NCBI GenBank assembly: GCA_013396755.1
Contig: VWZF01000291.1
Span: 105,800 to 169,799 of the forward strand
Direction: 5' to 3'
Length of the DNA stretch: 64,000 nucleotides
From: Sclerurus mexicanus
Taxonomy: Eukaryota > Chordata > Aves > Passeriformes > Furnariidae
The notes below the pieces were generated by a model. That model searched no databases. It was not told the origin of the DNA and saw only the letters and a list, made by a program, of their open reading frames with translations. The translations under genes were made by a program, and so were the position numbers. Below are positions 11,791-26,797 of the stretch, piece by piece (the stretch's first letter is position 1; every line of letters starts with the position of its first letter).

Positions 11791-14700
11791 GGGTGCTTCC
11801 CAACCTCAGGCACTTTGGTGACTTCCTGGAATTACCACGAGTATGGCAAAACATTGAGTTCAGATCAATAAACAACAAAATGCTAGGAACACTGCCTGCT
11901 GGGGATGAACACAAAGGCAATGTAGAAACCTGCAAAGCTGCAACTGCACTGAAAAGCCCTCTGGGAAATAGAGAAAATATCCTGTAGGGTAAAATCCTGC
12001 AGAAGCAAGAGGATGGCTTGTTGATTAGTTACATGAATGCAGCATCAGAAAGATATGATTTTATTTATTAGGTTGGGGCCTTTATATATCCACCAGTTTT
12101 TAATTTCTGTTGGGTGAATGTCACACTCAAAGCAGGGGCTTGAATCTTTTTGCACTGTGGTGAAAAGTAAAACATCAATGTTGAACTCCCTGAAAACTCT
12201 CCTACAAAACTGAGGAGCAAACACTGAATTTTTACCAACTGAAAGTCAAAAACCCTATCACACTATTGCTGACAGGTCCCTTCCCTTACAGATACCTTAT
12301 TCTATCCTACATGAAACTAGATTTCGCTCATTTATGAAATATTCTGATAACTGAAATGAAACATACGTGAGCTGTGATACTGCACCTGATGCACCTAAGA
12401 GCATTTAAGGTAACCAAATACGTGAGGCAAGAATATTAAGTGGAAACTTTAAAATCTTCTTGTATTGAACCAGTTTCCATCTAGGCTGACGCCCCAGAAA
12501 ACTTTTCCAGCATTTAGAAGAAAAGCCAAATGCTAATCACTGTCCTGGAGGTTACACTGGGGCTGCAGGATTAGTCATCTTTGGAAACCAGTTGTGGTTG
12601 TTCTTATTTTCCTCTCCCACTGCTTTTTCTGATCTGTGGCTGGTGCAGTGGGAGCATTCTCATCAATGTTTTCTCATAAATTCAGCTTACAAACACGAAA
12701 GAACAAAACCACTGAAGAATAGCTCACAGCGCTCACCCCCTACATCCTGCTGTACAGTGGGGATCCAAAAACTCCTTACACAACTTAAATCACTCCTTTG
12801 GAGGATTGGAATAAAAAGCTGACTAATTCCTCCCCCCACTTCTTTTTTTTTTCCACCTCTGCATTTTTTGGTCAAATAGGCCAAAATGTGAGAAGACATG
12901 ACAGTTCTTGTAGCTGCATGTTGTCAATAAAAGCTAGAAACGAACAGAAAAGAAAAAATCATTCTTATAGGGTTATTAATTCTTCAAATCTGGAATGGCT
13001 TGTATGAGTTTGGTCAGCATGAATGGATCTGGATGCCCATTTTCAATTTTTCAGCAGTTATGCCTCTAATAAGCAGGTGAGCAGCACTCTGTGTTCCCTC
13101 CATCCAGCTCCTTTCCTCCCCATCCTGTTCCAGCCACACAGGACCCAGAAGCTCAGGGGCTCTGCCTCCGTTGTGATGTGCTCATGATACCTCACTGGTG
13201 GCACCTGCCTGTTTGATGGAGAATCCCTAATGTGAATCGAGCAGCTGGACAGCTGAGACCACTCAGAACTAATCCAGAAGGAGAACCATGAGGATGACAC
13301 CTCAAATCACTTAGATTGTTACTCAAATATTCAACAAAGGTTTTATTTTCTTACTAAAAGAAACCCAAACAAACCAACTTCTCCACACTCATGCTACCCA
13401 GAGCTGCAGTTAATTAGGAGAATGGAAGCTCTCAGGTATTTTCACTGAGCAGTTCTGCTCTGTGGCTCCTGTGCGGAGTATCTATGCAGCACATATCACA
13501 ACATCTGTTTTGAGACAGTCTGGGCTTACTGGGAAAAGACCCTGGGTTTGTAAGGTTATCTCCTGGACTCATTATTTTTAAACACAGCAGCCCCAAATCA
13601 GCAGACCACTCAGCCATACATCTTATGCACAACATCCCACTAACCATATTACATTTCAAGTGGAAGCCACCTACAAAGCCACAAAGTATGTTGTGAGGTT
13701 TTCCCTTTCATTTTTAACTGTGCTCTTGATTCTTGGGTTTATTGACTAAAAATCAATGTTGCACTAAAATTTTAGACATTTTATGAAGTGGGACACTTTG
13801 CATCCAACTGTAAAAGCCTAAAATTTTAAACCTCTTGTCTCTTACATTAACAAAACAAGCCTCTTGCTGCTTCTGTTCTTCAGAGTCCTTTACCAAATGT
13901 AAAATTTCATTCATTACCACAGTTCATATGCGTGATTTAAATCCCTTAATCACCCACATCTCTGTCTCCAAGGGACACCTGGAAAGGTGTTTGCTCCACT
14001 GTTCTTCATTTGTCAGTCAAGGTTTGCAAAGTTCTTCGAAATGTTTTGGTACTGGAGGCACTGAGATATCTCTCAGGAGACCCACGCACATGGATCACAC
14101 ATTTAGTTCTCAGCTGACATCAAGATGTAGATACCCCTCACTATTTGAAAGGGGAGAAAACAGTATACATTTTGAGGTTTCAGTTGTTCTGGTTGGAACA
14201 CCTTAGTCAAAACTACCGATTGTGATAATTCTAGCTGCAGTCAGTACTTCCCACTAGTTCCCCAACACAAGTCATGAGAGCTCATGATGAAGAGGGTTCT
14301 TCTGCATAAGCCAAAATGTAGCTTTGGTGAGAACCCATGCTCTAATGTGACAAATGGGAAGATGTTTTGAATCAGTACCATATGTCTGTTGCTTTCTAAG
14401 TGAATAATTTTCTATATTTAGACAATAATTACACATTTTACCAATTGGCCTTTGCTGGTCGAAGTTCACACAATGCTGTTTGGAACAGACACGGGTGCAT
14501 CACCTGGAAGGGCAAAGCCAAGAACACCTGCAGGCTCTGTGCTGCCAGTGACAGGGACTGAAGGAGGCTGCTGGAGAGGGGATGTCCTGCCCCTGAGGAA
14601 AGTCAGCAGATACCACAGAGGGGCTGCACCTCAGCAAGGCCTTTTGGTCACAGCAAAAACCGGTTTAGATGAGCACAAATCCTTTCTCCTTCCAGCTATG

Positions 14701-15595
14701 AACTATGACACCACATTCAGTCTGATGTGCATTTTATTAGCATTCTCCCGAACTCTTCAGGAAAGCTATAGAATTTTTCTCTTTTTAGACACCAAACAAT
14801 AGCTTATTTACATACTTATAAAAGAACAAGGCACCCTCCCCAACCCTGATTAATTGCCAGACATTACGTAGGAACGCAAAACCCCTGGCATCTCAACATT
14901 CTGCTACAATGGAAATGTGTGAAAGTAATTTTGTTCCAACTTGATCTCATGGGAATGCAGGCTCATAAGCATCCAATTAAAAATAATTCTGACCAATTGA
15001 GATGTGTTTAGGCTTCACATGCTCATGTAGTAGAATGCATCTAGATCATGTCTGTGATGAATTTTTACCAGAGTGGGAGGAACAAAGGTTATTATATAGA
15101 AAGAACATTGCTCTTGCAGTTTTTCCCTTTCATTTTTTGTGCATGAGAACGTAGGGTTTTGGCAACCTGTCCTGATTTTACTATTGGGTCAGATCACCTG
15201 GGGAACCTCAGGAGATAACACTTGTAATGGGAAAATTCCAAATCAAAATGCAGCTTTGTAAAGAAATCTGTAATGCAAACGAATGAACAAAATTTTGCAC
15301 GGCACTCTGCCTCTAACTTCCAATTTTTCTTGCCAAAAGAAGACACTTTGATCAGCTTGTCTGACACAAGCCATAGGAATTCCCTCAGCTACTTCCTCCT
15401 TCAAGTCCAATAGCTTTGGCTGAACTTGGACGTATCTTTGAGGAAAACATCCAATCTCATTTAAAAATTCCAATTTTGGGAAATCCAGAGCCGTTGTTAA
15501 ACTATCCCAGTGACTCATTCACCATGTAAAAAAAGATGGACCAGTCTCAGCTGGGTTTGCTTCAATTTCCAGATACTGGAGTGTATTGTGTTTTG

Positions 15596-15813
15596 CATAG
15601 AATCATAGAATATCCTGAGCTAGAAGGGACCCACAAGGACCATCCAGTCCAACCCCAACAATCCCACCCTGTCCCTGTCCCATTGTCCAAACCCTCCTGG
15701 AGCTCTGGCAGCCTTGGGGCCGTGCCCAGTGCCCTGGGGAGCCTGGGCAGTGCCCACCACCCTCTGGGGGAAGGACCTTTTCCTGGCATCCAACCCAAAC
15801 CTCCCCTGATATA
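15596..15813 (-). mobile_element. CR1 LINE 3' fragment (type C)
   Basis: Begins CATAGAATCATAGAATATCC, then AGAAGGGACCCACAAGGACC. It is the reverse-orientation relative of the copy at 1042-1279. Confidence 0.88.
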
Positions 15814-17634
15814 ACTGAATAAAGAGGCCCTTAATGAAGGATTTATTTACCCTTAAACTACCAAATAATTTAGGAGCACACTTCATAAAAGCACTGTAGA
15901 ATACTTCTGAGATTTTTGAAGTCAACATGGACCTCGTACCGCATACAATGACCTACACAGAGGAAATTCTGCCAGCTTTGTGACAATACACCTTGCTTGC
16001 ACCAAGCTTAGACAGCCACATTTTCATGTCAGCAGTCTCTCCCCTTCACTGACCACCTTCCTCCCTGAGAACTCTTCTTGGTATTCCGTTCTAAACAGGG
16101 CAGGAGTTAATGAACCAGTGCAGAGGGTTTCCACTAGACATGCACATACTTGATAAGCATCCAGTTAAACTGTACTTGAGACCTGCAAGCCAGACAATTT
16201 TTCACCCACTGAATACCCACAGCATTGATTTTGTATCTCACTGGTTTCTTGATCATTATGCTGTGCAGTACAAAGATAAATAATCTGTAATAGAATTATT
16301 TATAAACAATTCAGCTCTGCCAAGTCACTCAATGTTGAGTGTAAAGTGATCCCTCCATAATAAACAACTCCAACCCTTCAATAAAATTATCAGCAGCTGA
16401 CTAAAAATCACAATCTAAAAGCCATAAAATATTAAATTATATTCATTCAACAGATCTCTAACCATTTTTTTAAAATTCTATTTTTTCCTCCCAAAGGAAA
16501 ATGTTGTTCCACACCATCACAGCAGTCAAGAAAAAGCCTCATCTCCTGACCTGCACTCCCAGCTCAGGAACTGAGTCCACATAAACCATCTTACATGGGA
16601 GCTCAGAGAACTGAGTTTCCACAAAAATCTGCAAGCTGCTCTACAGAAATCTCAGTATATGGTTATTGACAAGCCAGCCTGCATCCTCGAAGAAATATTA
16701 ATGCAGCTTCAATGTCGCTTTTTCTTTGTCAATTTTCACTTATCCTTACTGCTCCTTATTTCTTAAGTGAACTAATTAAACTCTGTTAGCTGTTCCATGG
16801 TCTACTTAAGACTGAAGTTTAAAACACATGTTCCATACCCACTGAAATCAATGACTATTACAACAACTCACAGCAGTGAGTTGCATTGAAAATAAGAACT
16901 ATGAATACTAAGCCAAATAGGAGAAAGACCACCTTTGAGTCATTGGGTTAAACACCAGCAACGGCAGCAATTGAAATGAGTCAGTGGCACAGGTTATCCC
17001 GTTAAGACAAATAAACTTGTTCATTGTCACAAAAACATATGATCTCCAGCTCTGACATTAAAACCTGGAGGAATGGTGCCACATGTCTCAACAACAAGAA
17101 AAATTTCCCAACCAGCCCATAATTATACTCTATGGTAACACAAAGATATTGCAAACCCTGACTGGGTACCAATCCTGTTCCCATCAGCCTTCCAGCTTGG
17201 CAGGATGCTGAGCAGAGATCACTGAATACTGCTTGTGGGAGCAGACAAGAAAACGAGAAGGAAAAAGATGCCAGTTTTGAGGCAAAGTGAGAATCTTATT
17301 AAAATACCGTGAAGAAAAAGTGGTTTTAGTCAATATTGTCGAAAAAGAGAAACAAATTTGTTTATTCCTTAAAAATGCTTAAATTTACCAAGATTTTGAG
17401 ATCTTGCTATTGGAGAAATAGATTTTTTTTTGAAGGGCGGAAAATACTTTAAGCAAAGTTATATGCAATTCCAAAAATAGTTTGCTTTAATGATTAACAA
17501 ACTGAAGCTGTTTCTGTGACAGATCCAGATTCTGCCATTTTCATTATTTTGCTTCTTATCCTATGACATAAGTGGGACTATTCATAAAACCTCTGACAGG
17601 GTAAGCTCACACTGAAGTAAGGATCAGTATTTTT

Positions 17635-17774
17635 CCCATCCCTGGGAGTGTCCAAGGCCAGGTTGGACAGGGTTTGGAGCACTCTGGGCTGGTGAAAGGT
17701 GTCCCTGCCCATGGCAGGGGTGGGACTGGAGGAGCTTTAAGGTCCCTTCCCAGCCAAACCATCTGATGACTCTA
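17635..17774 (+). mobile_element. CR1 LINE 3' tail (type A)
   Basis: Contains CTGGGAGTGTCCAAGGCCAG, CCTGCCCATGGCAGGGGTGG and a 3' end of the TTCCCAGCCAAACCATC type. Confidence 0.85.
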
Positions 17775-19304
17775 AGCCAGGCTGATATACTGATCATCCT
17801 ACTTGCACTAACTCAGATTTTCACTGGCTAAAAACTGAATGTAAACAAACACACACGATGATCTATAGAACCAGAGAAAAATAATTCACAACTCTCAAAA
17901 CCCATTTGAAAGATTAATTGATGTAGATCTCCATATTCCATTAATTCACAAAAATCATTTAAGGTTCAATGATAAATGTATTTACCTTACATTTTTTCCC
18001 ACCTTCCCTTCACAGTCTAAAGCCAAAGAAAATATGTCAGAGCTGCAAAAGTTTTTGAGGAGGATACCCTGACACCTTTCCTGTTTGTACTCAAGGACAG
18101 GCCAGTAATCCATAGCAGGACAAAGGACTGGGATCCAGCCCTGATGCCCCAGCACAGCTCACACTCCAGGAAAAAAGGAGTTGGCAACTGCATAATGAAT
18201 TCAAGTTGGCTTTAAGCAGCACTTCAGCATCACATTGCAGCAACAGAACCCTTTCTAGTAATTAGCAGTATTTCTCAGAGCTAACCTCCATGGCCCTGAT
18301 CCTGCAAAGGCTGCACATTCCTAAATTAGTGTAATTGCATAATTCCATTGACTCTGGTGGCATTGGAGGAGGATGGCTGCAAAGCTTATCCTCTGTATGC
18401 TTCAGACAACGCGCCAGAGCTCTTCTGAAAGGGAGTATTAAAATCTTATTAGATACATTTTGCTGTTTAAAAAACCTAGCATTAAGTAATAAAAGATATG
18501 CAAAACAGGTAAACTGTGTCAATTTGACACCACATCTCTTAGTCTTTTTTCTCTGGGCGAAAAACCCCAAACTTAATTGAAATTACTTCATAATAATTTT
18601 TACCTCTACTACTTTAAGAACATGTTTACTCAATTTACAAGGCTCAGCAAAACCATATTTCCTGCTTTCACACACAATGTCAAGCTTGCTATGAAAATAA
18701 AACTGTCCTTAATTTGTCCAGCATCCCAGAACTAATCATTTCTTGTTAGTTGCCTCTTTGCTAGTACATGCACTGAGACAGCTCATTTCAAAAGCAATTT
18801 TCCTGAACTCAACTGCAAGCCAAAGAGGTTTAAAACAAAAAGGGAACACACACGAGCATTAAAACATCACACAATGAACATGCAGTGCAAAAGGAAACCA
18901 CAACAGTAAGAGTGGGAGAACATATTTCACATCACCAAGCACAGTTACCGCAGTAATCAATACACAGCACAGCCACAGCAGAATTATCAGACATTAGAGA
19001 TGACAGATTACAATCCCATGCTCAAAATTTATGCACCCTAATGCAGTGCATAATAAAACAGGTATTGTATCTCCTATGTTTTTAGGGAAAAGCAACCCAA
19101 GCAACACTAGCACTAAATCCCAGTTAAAGCCACCTGGAGAGTGTTGTGGGCTTATGCCCTGTGGGATGGCAAAACACACTCTGCTTTCTTTTCCTTGTCC
19201 CCCACTTTAACCAGTGTTAGCTGTTCAGGAAGTGTGGGATGTGGTGTGCCTATGGATGTGACACGTCACCACCAGTGTCTTACACACATCCACAGAGGCT
19301 TGAA

Positions 19305-19862
19305 AAATAGAGTAACAGAATGGATGGATTGGAAGGGACCTCAAAGATCATCCAGTCCAATCTCTCTGCCATGGGCAGAGACACCTTCCACCAGCCCAGG
19401 TTGCTCCAAGCCCCATCCAACCTGGCCTTGGACACTCCCAGGGATCCAGGGGCAGCCACAGCTTCTCTGCCCAACCTGTGCCAGCCCCTGCCCACCCTCC
19501 CAGCCAGCAATCCCTTCCCAATATCCCATCTAAACCAGTATGAAGCCATTCTGTGTGTCCTGTCCCTCCATGCCTTGTCCCCAGTCCCTCTCCAGCTCTC
19601 CTGGAGCCCCTTCAGGCACCAAAAGGGGCTCTCAGGTGTGCCTGGAGCCTTCTCTTCTCCAGGTGACCCCCCAGCTCTCCCAGCCTGGCTCCAGAGCAGA
19701 GGGGCTCCAGTCCTGCAGCATCTCTGGTCCCTCCTCTGGCCTCTCTCCAGCAGCTCCACATCCCTGTGCTGTTGTTGCCAGGGCTGGATGCAGAATTCCA
19801 GGTGGGGTCTCACCTGGGGGGGAAGAGGGGCAGAATCCCCCCATCCCCTGCTGCCCACGCTG
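19305..19862 (-). mobile_element. CR1 LINE fragment, one of the longest well-preserved copies in the window (about 560 bp, type A)
   Basis: In antisense it runs from the 3' end (GGATTGGAAGGGACCTCAAA) through GGATCCAGGGGCAGCCACAG, CCAATATCCCATCTAAACC and CCTTCAGGCACCAAAAGGGG to CCAGGTGGGGTCTCACCTGG. Conserved order with the other type A copies makes it a good local reference. Open frames in it are broken remnants of ORF2. Confidence 0.92.
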
Positions 19863-21403
19863 CTTTTGAGTATGTTTCATTCAACTATGAATACATTTGC
19901 ACACAAAATGTACCAAAATAGTAATAAAAACCTTAATTCTATGGGATGTACAAAGACAGGCAGCACCATCTGGGAGTATCAGTTAATTATCCTCTGTCTT
20001 CAGTAATTTATAAATTCCATCTCTTCTCTAACCAGGCTGTTCACAGTATAAAATGCTGCAGCACTTAATACACAAGGGATCCATGGATTCATAGAAAAAA
20101 CTTCTGACAAGGCAATTATGCCACTGTATTTTATGTTATTTACAGACCTAGGCAGGCAGGTTTCCCGAGCAAACACTTTTCTAATCATACAGTACCAGAA
20201 CAACTGGCTATTAAAAACTGTTATCTCTATATTTCTCCAGCAGCAATTTCTATTGCAAATCCTCTGTTCTCCTCCTGTCTCAGAAAAGGATAACCTGCAA
20301 TGAAAATCTGAGATTTTACAATCTCCCATCCTGATGTATTTTAATGCATCTCAGCTGATGCATTAAGTCCCCATTCAGAATGTGATACCAATAAACGATC
20401 TCTCCATCAGTTTCAGTGCAGGGAATAACTAGACGAACTTTTCACTCAAAAAACTTTGCTACTTGAGAATGAATATAGTGTTATCAGTGCTCGTTTTCAT
20501 ACATAAAACAACTGAAAGATGCAATATCCATGGAACAGCACTGAGTCTCCCAAGGATGATTCTGTCATCTTAATGTTGTAGTGCTGCCAGTGTACAGAAT
20601 TACCAAAATTTCATGGAAACAAGCTGGGAGAATTATCCTATTTCTTTTATGTTCTCAGGATATCATTCCTACATGTAAAACACATCTTAAACAAGATTTT
20701 GCTGTGGACAGCCCTCATTATTAGTATTCATTTTTAGAAAAGCCTTTGAAATCTTAGGCTTTTGACTACTTTAATACCATATTCCTGTTCCAAATTAATC
20801 CAAGAAATGCCCCTGGGACAGCTAGATTTTCATGTCCTGTTGAGATCCTTCAGTGTAACTCTCCATCATCATGTACTACTATAAAATTTTTTCCTCTGTA
20901 CAAAAAGAGCTATTTCAGCTTGCATGCAGTGTTTTCTTCCCTGACAATCAAGCTGGTTTTACTTATGTTTACTGTGTGGTCTCTTGCTATTGTACGCTGG
21001 CTTAGCTGGGAAGCTGCATTTCCACCCTGGATGCTTTCCATGTTCTGATCAATTTTGTCACGCAATTTTTTCCTTGTTTTCCTAAAGCTTCTAGGATCTT
21101 GGTTAATGTTATTTAAATCATCCACAGCATCAACAGCGAAACAGTAAAACTTAAATTTTTACCTGGAGTAAACAGCTTAGAGAAATCCTTTGGCATTGCA
21201 AGTAGAATTTATTTTTAAATTCACCTTCTTTACAGTTTCTTTACAGTTTTTGAAGAGCACCTATAATTCTGTATCATGAACAAGGATTATATGTTGTAAT
21301 TCTGCTGATTTATTCTCATCCTTCTTATTCTGTATAATCAAAACTGACTAGGCATATCAAAACAGACAGATCTTTCTTGTCAGTCTCTTCTGCCAAATAA
21401 CAA

Positions 21404-21668
21404 GGGACAGAACAAGAGGAAATGGACTCAAATTGTGCCAGGGAAGGTTTAGGTTCTGTATTGGGAAAAATTTCTTCATGGACAAGGGCTGTCCAGCTCT
21501 GGCAGAGCTGCCCAGGGCAGTGGTGGAGTCCCCATTGCTGAAGGGATTTAAAAGCCATGTGGATGCGGCACTTGGGGACAGGGGTTAATGGTGGCCTTGG
21601 CAGTGCTGAGGGAACAGTTGGACTGGATGGTCTTGGAGGGCATCTCCAACATAAATGATCCTATGATT
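21404..21668 (+). mobile_element. CR1 LINE 3' fragment (type B)
   Basis: Contains AACAAGAGGAAATGGACTCA, GCTGCCCAGGGCAGTGGTGG, GGGATTTAAAAGCCATGTGG and ends with ATGATCCTATGATTAA. Confidence 0.9.
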
Positions 21669-23218
21669 AACTGTTATGAAAATTTACTGAACTTGAGTGA
21701 AAAGCTCTATGATTTCCATTCTTGAAAAGCAATTCATGTGGACAATATTACCAAAACAATGGGTGTCAAGGAAGTATTAGACACTTATATGTAAGGCAAC
21801 TTGTATCTCTGCATTAATTCCAAACAAACCACCCAACTACATGGAAGGTTTGTGAATCACAGCTCACGGTTCTTATGTCATAGCTTTGGAAAAGGATTAA
21901 AATACTTCAACATAAAACACATTTAAAACTTCCAAAGGCCACAGAAATTGCATTCTAAATTTAAAAAGACAAAACGAAACCATTATCAGACCCCCATCTC
22001 CACCAGAGTGTTTAGGATATACATCAAGGATGCCATAAAGATACAAACCATCCCCTTAGAAATCAAAGTTATTCATCAGTTAACTGAAAGCATGCACAGG
22101 TCAGGCACAGAGCATGCAGCATGCAGTAAGTGGAGAGCAGAGGTTAATAACCTGGAAGCATAGGATCTGAGAATGTGAGAACAAGTTAAAGACAAGAGTT
22201 CCTCTCCATTGTCACTGAGGGTCGAGAAGCAATGCTGCAGCGTAGAGCAGTGGGAGTGGGGGAAATACAGTTTGTCCAAGACATACACATATCTCCGCAA
22301 GTGGCGGCAGGTATAACTGAAAGACAAGGGCAGAGGGAGACAAAACAGAAAAAAGAGGTATTTTCCTTTAAGAAAGCTAAGTCATAGTTTAACATCCCTG
22401 GATTTTGTGCCAAGAGTCAATGGAAGATGCCAAGAAAGCAATGGAGCGGTTTGACATAAAACAAGAGTTCCAAGAGACAGAGGGATCCATTTGCCTGTGC
22501 CCACATGCTGGTTCTGTCACTGCTGCAAAGGGAACCTGCCAGCTCTCAGGCATTAGAGACACAAGAATTTGGGCTTCTTTTGGGTGCGTCCCCCTTCCTT
22601 TTTTTTTTTTTTTTGAGTCAATATCATCTTAAGAGAAGTTTTGTGCCTCTCTCAACCTGTCCTAAAACTGTGGGGGACTGGCCCTGGTTTACAAAGTTTA
22701 AAGACCTCTGAGAGTATCCATTATTTTCATGAAAACTGACACCTGAATTAAGGGGAAAAGTTCACACAGAATTACTGATCAGTGTGAACTACCCTTGCAG
22801 CCTGGGATTCCAGTGGTACAGTCCTGCTGTATTTAATCCTCGTTCCTCAAACATGGTGCTTTATCATAACTGACTTACACAATTAAGACCTGGGCAGCTT
22901 TTCCAAGAAAACCTACAATCAGTTCCATGAAGTAACTATAGACCAAGCAATGAAACATTTACTATTCATACTGAGCAACTCTAAATGCTCTTGAATAAGA
23001 GATATATTGCCTATGCCTATGCACAGAATATCCTCCCCCTCATAATTGAAAGGAAAATAAATTCATTAGAGCAGTTCACCTGCCATGAACTGCATCACTG
23101 GTAAACTCTGAGGCACATACAAAATAAAACCTTGACCAGGTTGGCATAGAAAATACTTCACTGCATAATGGTGCACAGCCCCAGGGCACGGCAAAGGTGA
23201 TGACGTGACTCAAAGACC

Positions 23219-23279
23219 TTAAAGCTGGACTCAGTAATTGTGGAGGTCTTTTCCAACCTAAACCATTCCATGATTCCAG
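23219..23279 (+). mobile_element. Short CR1 3' tail (type B)
   Basis: The stretch GGTCTTTTCCAACCTAAACC followed by ATTCCATGATTCC is a CR1 3' end. Only about 60 bp survive. Confidence 0.7.
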
Positions 23280-24308
23280 GTGCTCCAGCAAGCCTTAAGC
23301 AGCCCGGTATATTGGGAGATAAAAAGTCATTTCAGGATGGTCCTATCAGGCTGGCTGCTATCCCCACTGCAGCCTTGTATCTCCTCAGGACAGACATACC
23401 CATGCAGAGCTAAACTGGAAAAGCTTTCAGTGAAGAGTTATGAAATTAAATCTCTTTTGCTGACTTTGTCAGGAATCAACAAACACATGAATTGGAGGCT
23501 ACAACAACCTCAGCAAAACAAGAAACTCCATCATTTCATGGCTTCTTAAGTGAAAAACTTGTCCAGGGGATTTTGTACCAGCCACCTGCATTTCACAGGC
23601 TGGTATCTCTACAGTCCCTGCTGGACATAGTCAGGTGTGGCTAAAACACTCATTCCAGGCACAAAACTATTGGTGTACCTTGGGCAAAGAACAGGACAGA
23701 AAAGAGTGGCACCAGCAGCTCATCTCTGGGTACAACCAATGGGACTCTAAGCCCAAGACTTTATCAAACCAAACATGCCCCATTGCTTTGCTTTAAAGAA
23801 CAGTCACTACCAGGTTAAATCCATCACCTACCTTTGCTCTGGAAGTTGAGGAACACACAATCACTTTTGGAACTTCAGTTGCAGAAACAATAATAATTTT
23901 AAGGAGAGGAAATAGCTGCAAGGAGGAAATTTCCTAAGCTTTCATGCCTTTTTTTTTTCTTCTTTCTTTTCTGACCACAGCATATTTTGAGCAACACAGG
24001 CTGTTCTCTTCACTCCACAGGCCAGGGATGGAGCACATAAAGAATTAACAGGATCCCATACTGAGGAAAGCCTTCAACCCACAAACCTCCCCTTCCAGCT
24101 ACCCACAGAGGCCACATGATTTTTTTCCTAAACCAGATTAAAGAGCACATTTTGGAATGAAGATGCTCAGAAGACTTAAATGGTTGTAAGCCCACTGTTC
24201 CCATTTCGTATATTTACTAGAAAACTGTACCTTATTTCAAGCCTGTATAGGTCTTATTCCAGACACTCAATCTTGTTAGACTTACCAAGAGATTGAAAGG
24301 ACCTCCTA

Positions 24309-24423
24309 TTGTAGAATCCCAGAATGGTTTGGTTGGAAGGGACCTTCAAAACCATCCAGTGCCACCCTCTGCCATGGGCAGGGACACCTTCCACCAGCCC
24401 AGGGTGCTCCAAGCCCCGTCCAA
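24309..24423 (-). mobile_element. CR1 LINE 3' fragment (type A) cut by a single N
   Basis: Starts GAATCCCAGAATGGTTTGGT and reads through GGGACACCTTCCACCAGCCC to GCCCCGTCCAA, then N at 24424. The sequence beyond the N is not CR1. Confidence 0.85.
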
Positions 24424-26797
24424 NTGTGTCCACAGGGGAAGTGATATCACTTATCTTTGACTCCTCTCCACAGACAGGAAGAACAAGACTTGATCCCTCA
24501 GTCACAACCATCATATTTAGGCTTGACTGACCAAGTGGATGAGAACCACAGCATGTGGTAGGAGAGAGAGAAAATTATTAGAATGTTCCCATTTTCAAAG
24601 TTGAACTTGTTTACTGAAAAGTTGGATTTTAAACCCATACCAAGAGCAATGCAGTCCCAAAGAACTGTGGTTTTTAACAGTCACTTTGATCACCAGGGCT
24701 TGCATCATACCGAAGATTAAGTATCTCCATTATTAAATCCTCTAAGGTAAACCTGAACAATATCAAGGCTTAGTTCTTTTAAGAGCATGTACATTAAGAA
24801 AAGTTGGCATTGAATTTTCACTAACTAATCATGAGTTTGACATCAGCCTACTTGATCCAACAGAAACAGGATTTCCAGCCACATCTATAGTTACATGTTA
24901 CTGAAGTTTCTGTTTTCTTTATGTTCTGTGGGGCACATTTCTTTCACTTTACAGCAAAAGGCAACCTTCAACTACAACACAGTACTGAGAAAATTTGAAA
25001 AAATGTTGCAGAAAATAAAGAGCATTATATTTGATTTGTGGGGGGTGTGTGTATTATTCATGTATTCTGTTTACCTGAAGGAAAAAACTGTAGCTCACAC
25101 TGTACTAAAATCCCATTTCGAAAGATTGTAATCCCCTCTTATAAAAAGCCATATGATCAATATTTTGAGTACTGGTAATGCAGTAGGACAGTGTTAACTT
25201 CTAATAGCTAGAAAGTAGAGTGTCCTACTACATAACTGTATCAAGGAAATGAGAGTGGACTTGAGTTATCCCAACCAAAAACATATAACTATTCATACAT
25301 AACAATAAGCTGTCACTTTCTCATTCTTGTAATTAAAAAAATTAAATTCCTCTAATGCCTTCTCATGACACAAATATTACCAGAGCTATATTCTATAGAT
25401 ATTTATTAAAGTTCCACATGCTCCATTAAACTCCAAGTTATTAACTTCCTTTGTCTTCAACAGCCATGGCTATGAAAGCCACAGAACCCCAATATTTTCA
25501 GATGCAAAGCAACAGAGGTTAGCATCAGTATCCTGAAGACTAAAGTGCCAGGATCCTTTCTGTCAGGTAGCCATCCATTTCACACTTTGGATCAGCTGGG
25601 ATTCCCTGTGATTCCAGAACACAAGCTGCATGGAAATGAACATGAACACGGAAACCCAATGACATCATTAAGTGAAGATGCTCAAAACTGAGAGGCATCA
25701 TGGCAAAGCACCAAATTAAACCTTTACAAAGTCAGAAAGTGATATTTAGAAGACTCCAAGGGTTTCCTTTCATGGGTATTTTTACAGGTTTCTTATTTGT
25801 TTTTCATTTTCTCTTCTACACATTGAGGGTGGGGAATTGAAAGAAAGAAACAAAAATTGACAAAACACCAAAACCAACATCAAAAAGGCTAACCACCAAT
25901 AATGTACATTTTGGAATAAAAATATACCTAAATTAATTTGACACTGTAAGAGACAGCACAGAGAACCTGACATCTGTGAAGAGGTTTGTAAACTACCTGC
26001 TACCTGGAAATTTCTTCTATTCATGTTTCTGGCATCCATGAAAGTGTTTCCTTCCATAATCCTGGCACTGTCTCATCTTACACAGCAGCTGGCATATATT
26101 GAGAAGGCAGGGAGGAAGCTGCAGTATTGGCTGGCAAATAAGACCAAAGAGAAAGGGAAAAGAAAAAAAAGGAAAAAAGCCAAGCTAACCACATCACTCA
26201 GCTACATAAACCTTCTAGAAAAGGGAAAAAAAAAATAAAAAAGCAAATTTTCTCAAAGGGATAATTGCTCCTGCTTGTAACTCTTCCCAGCTTCTGGAGC
26301 TGTCCTTCCCTCTTCCACCCTGCAAGGACAGCCTGTTCTCATCAATCTTCTGGGAGGTGAACGCCTTCATCTGGCTGCTGTGAGAATACTCTCACCTGCT
26401 TATCCCAACCTCGTCTAATCCTGGAGCTCTGGTCCTCCCTGAGAGGTTTTTAGATTTGTCTGAACCAGCAGTAGTTAAAATGAAGGCTGAGACCATCCCT
26501 GTACACACTCCTCACTGTCTGACACCCAGGCACATGTAGGGTAAACACGCAATTTTTACATACGTATAAAAATTAACCCAATATGTCTATATTTATTTGT
26601 AATTTGATGCAGGTTTGATGAAGGCAAAGAAAGTCTTCTTTCCACAGAGTCTGGCCAACCCCAATCAATAAAGATATTCTCGTGACAACAGTTAAAAGAG
26701 GGCCTCAAAGACACACTTCCAAACCAATGGGAGTTTGATGCACAGAGCTAGAGGGAAGGTGGAGGTTCCCATGTGAACAGAAGAGAATATTCTCAGT

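Noticed and set aside
19280..20006. Overlapping open frames of 192 and 228 codons on opposite strands
   Set aside because: Both are translations of the CR1 at 19305-19862. The minus frame keeps traces of CR1 ORF2 but is interrupted and truncated.
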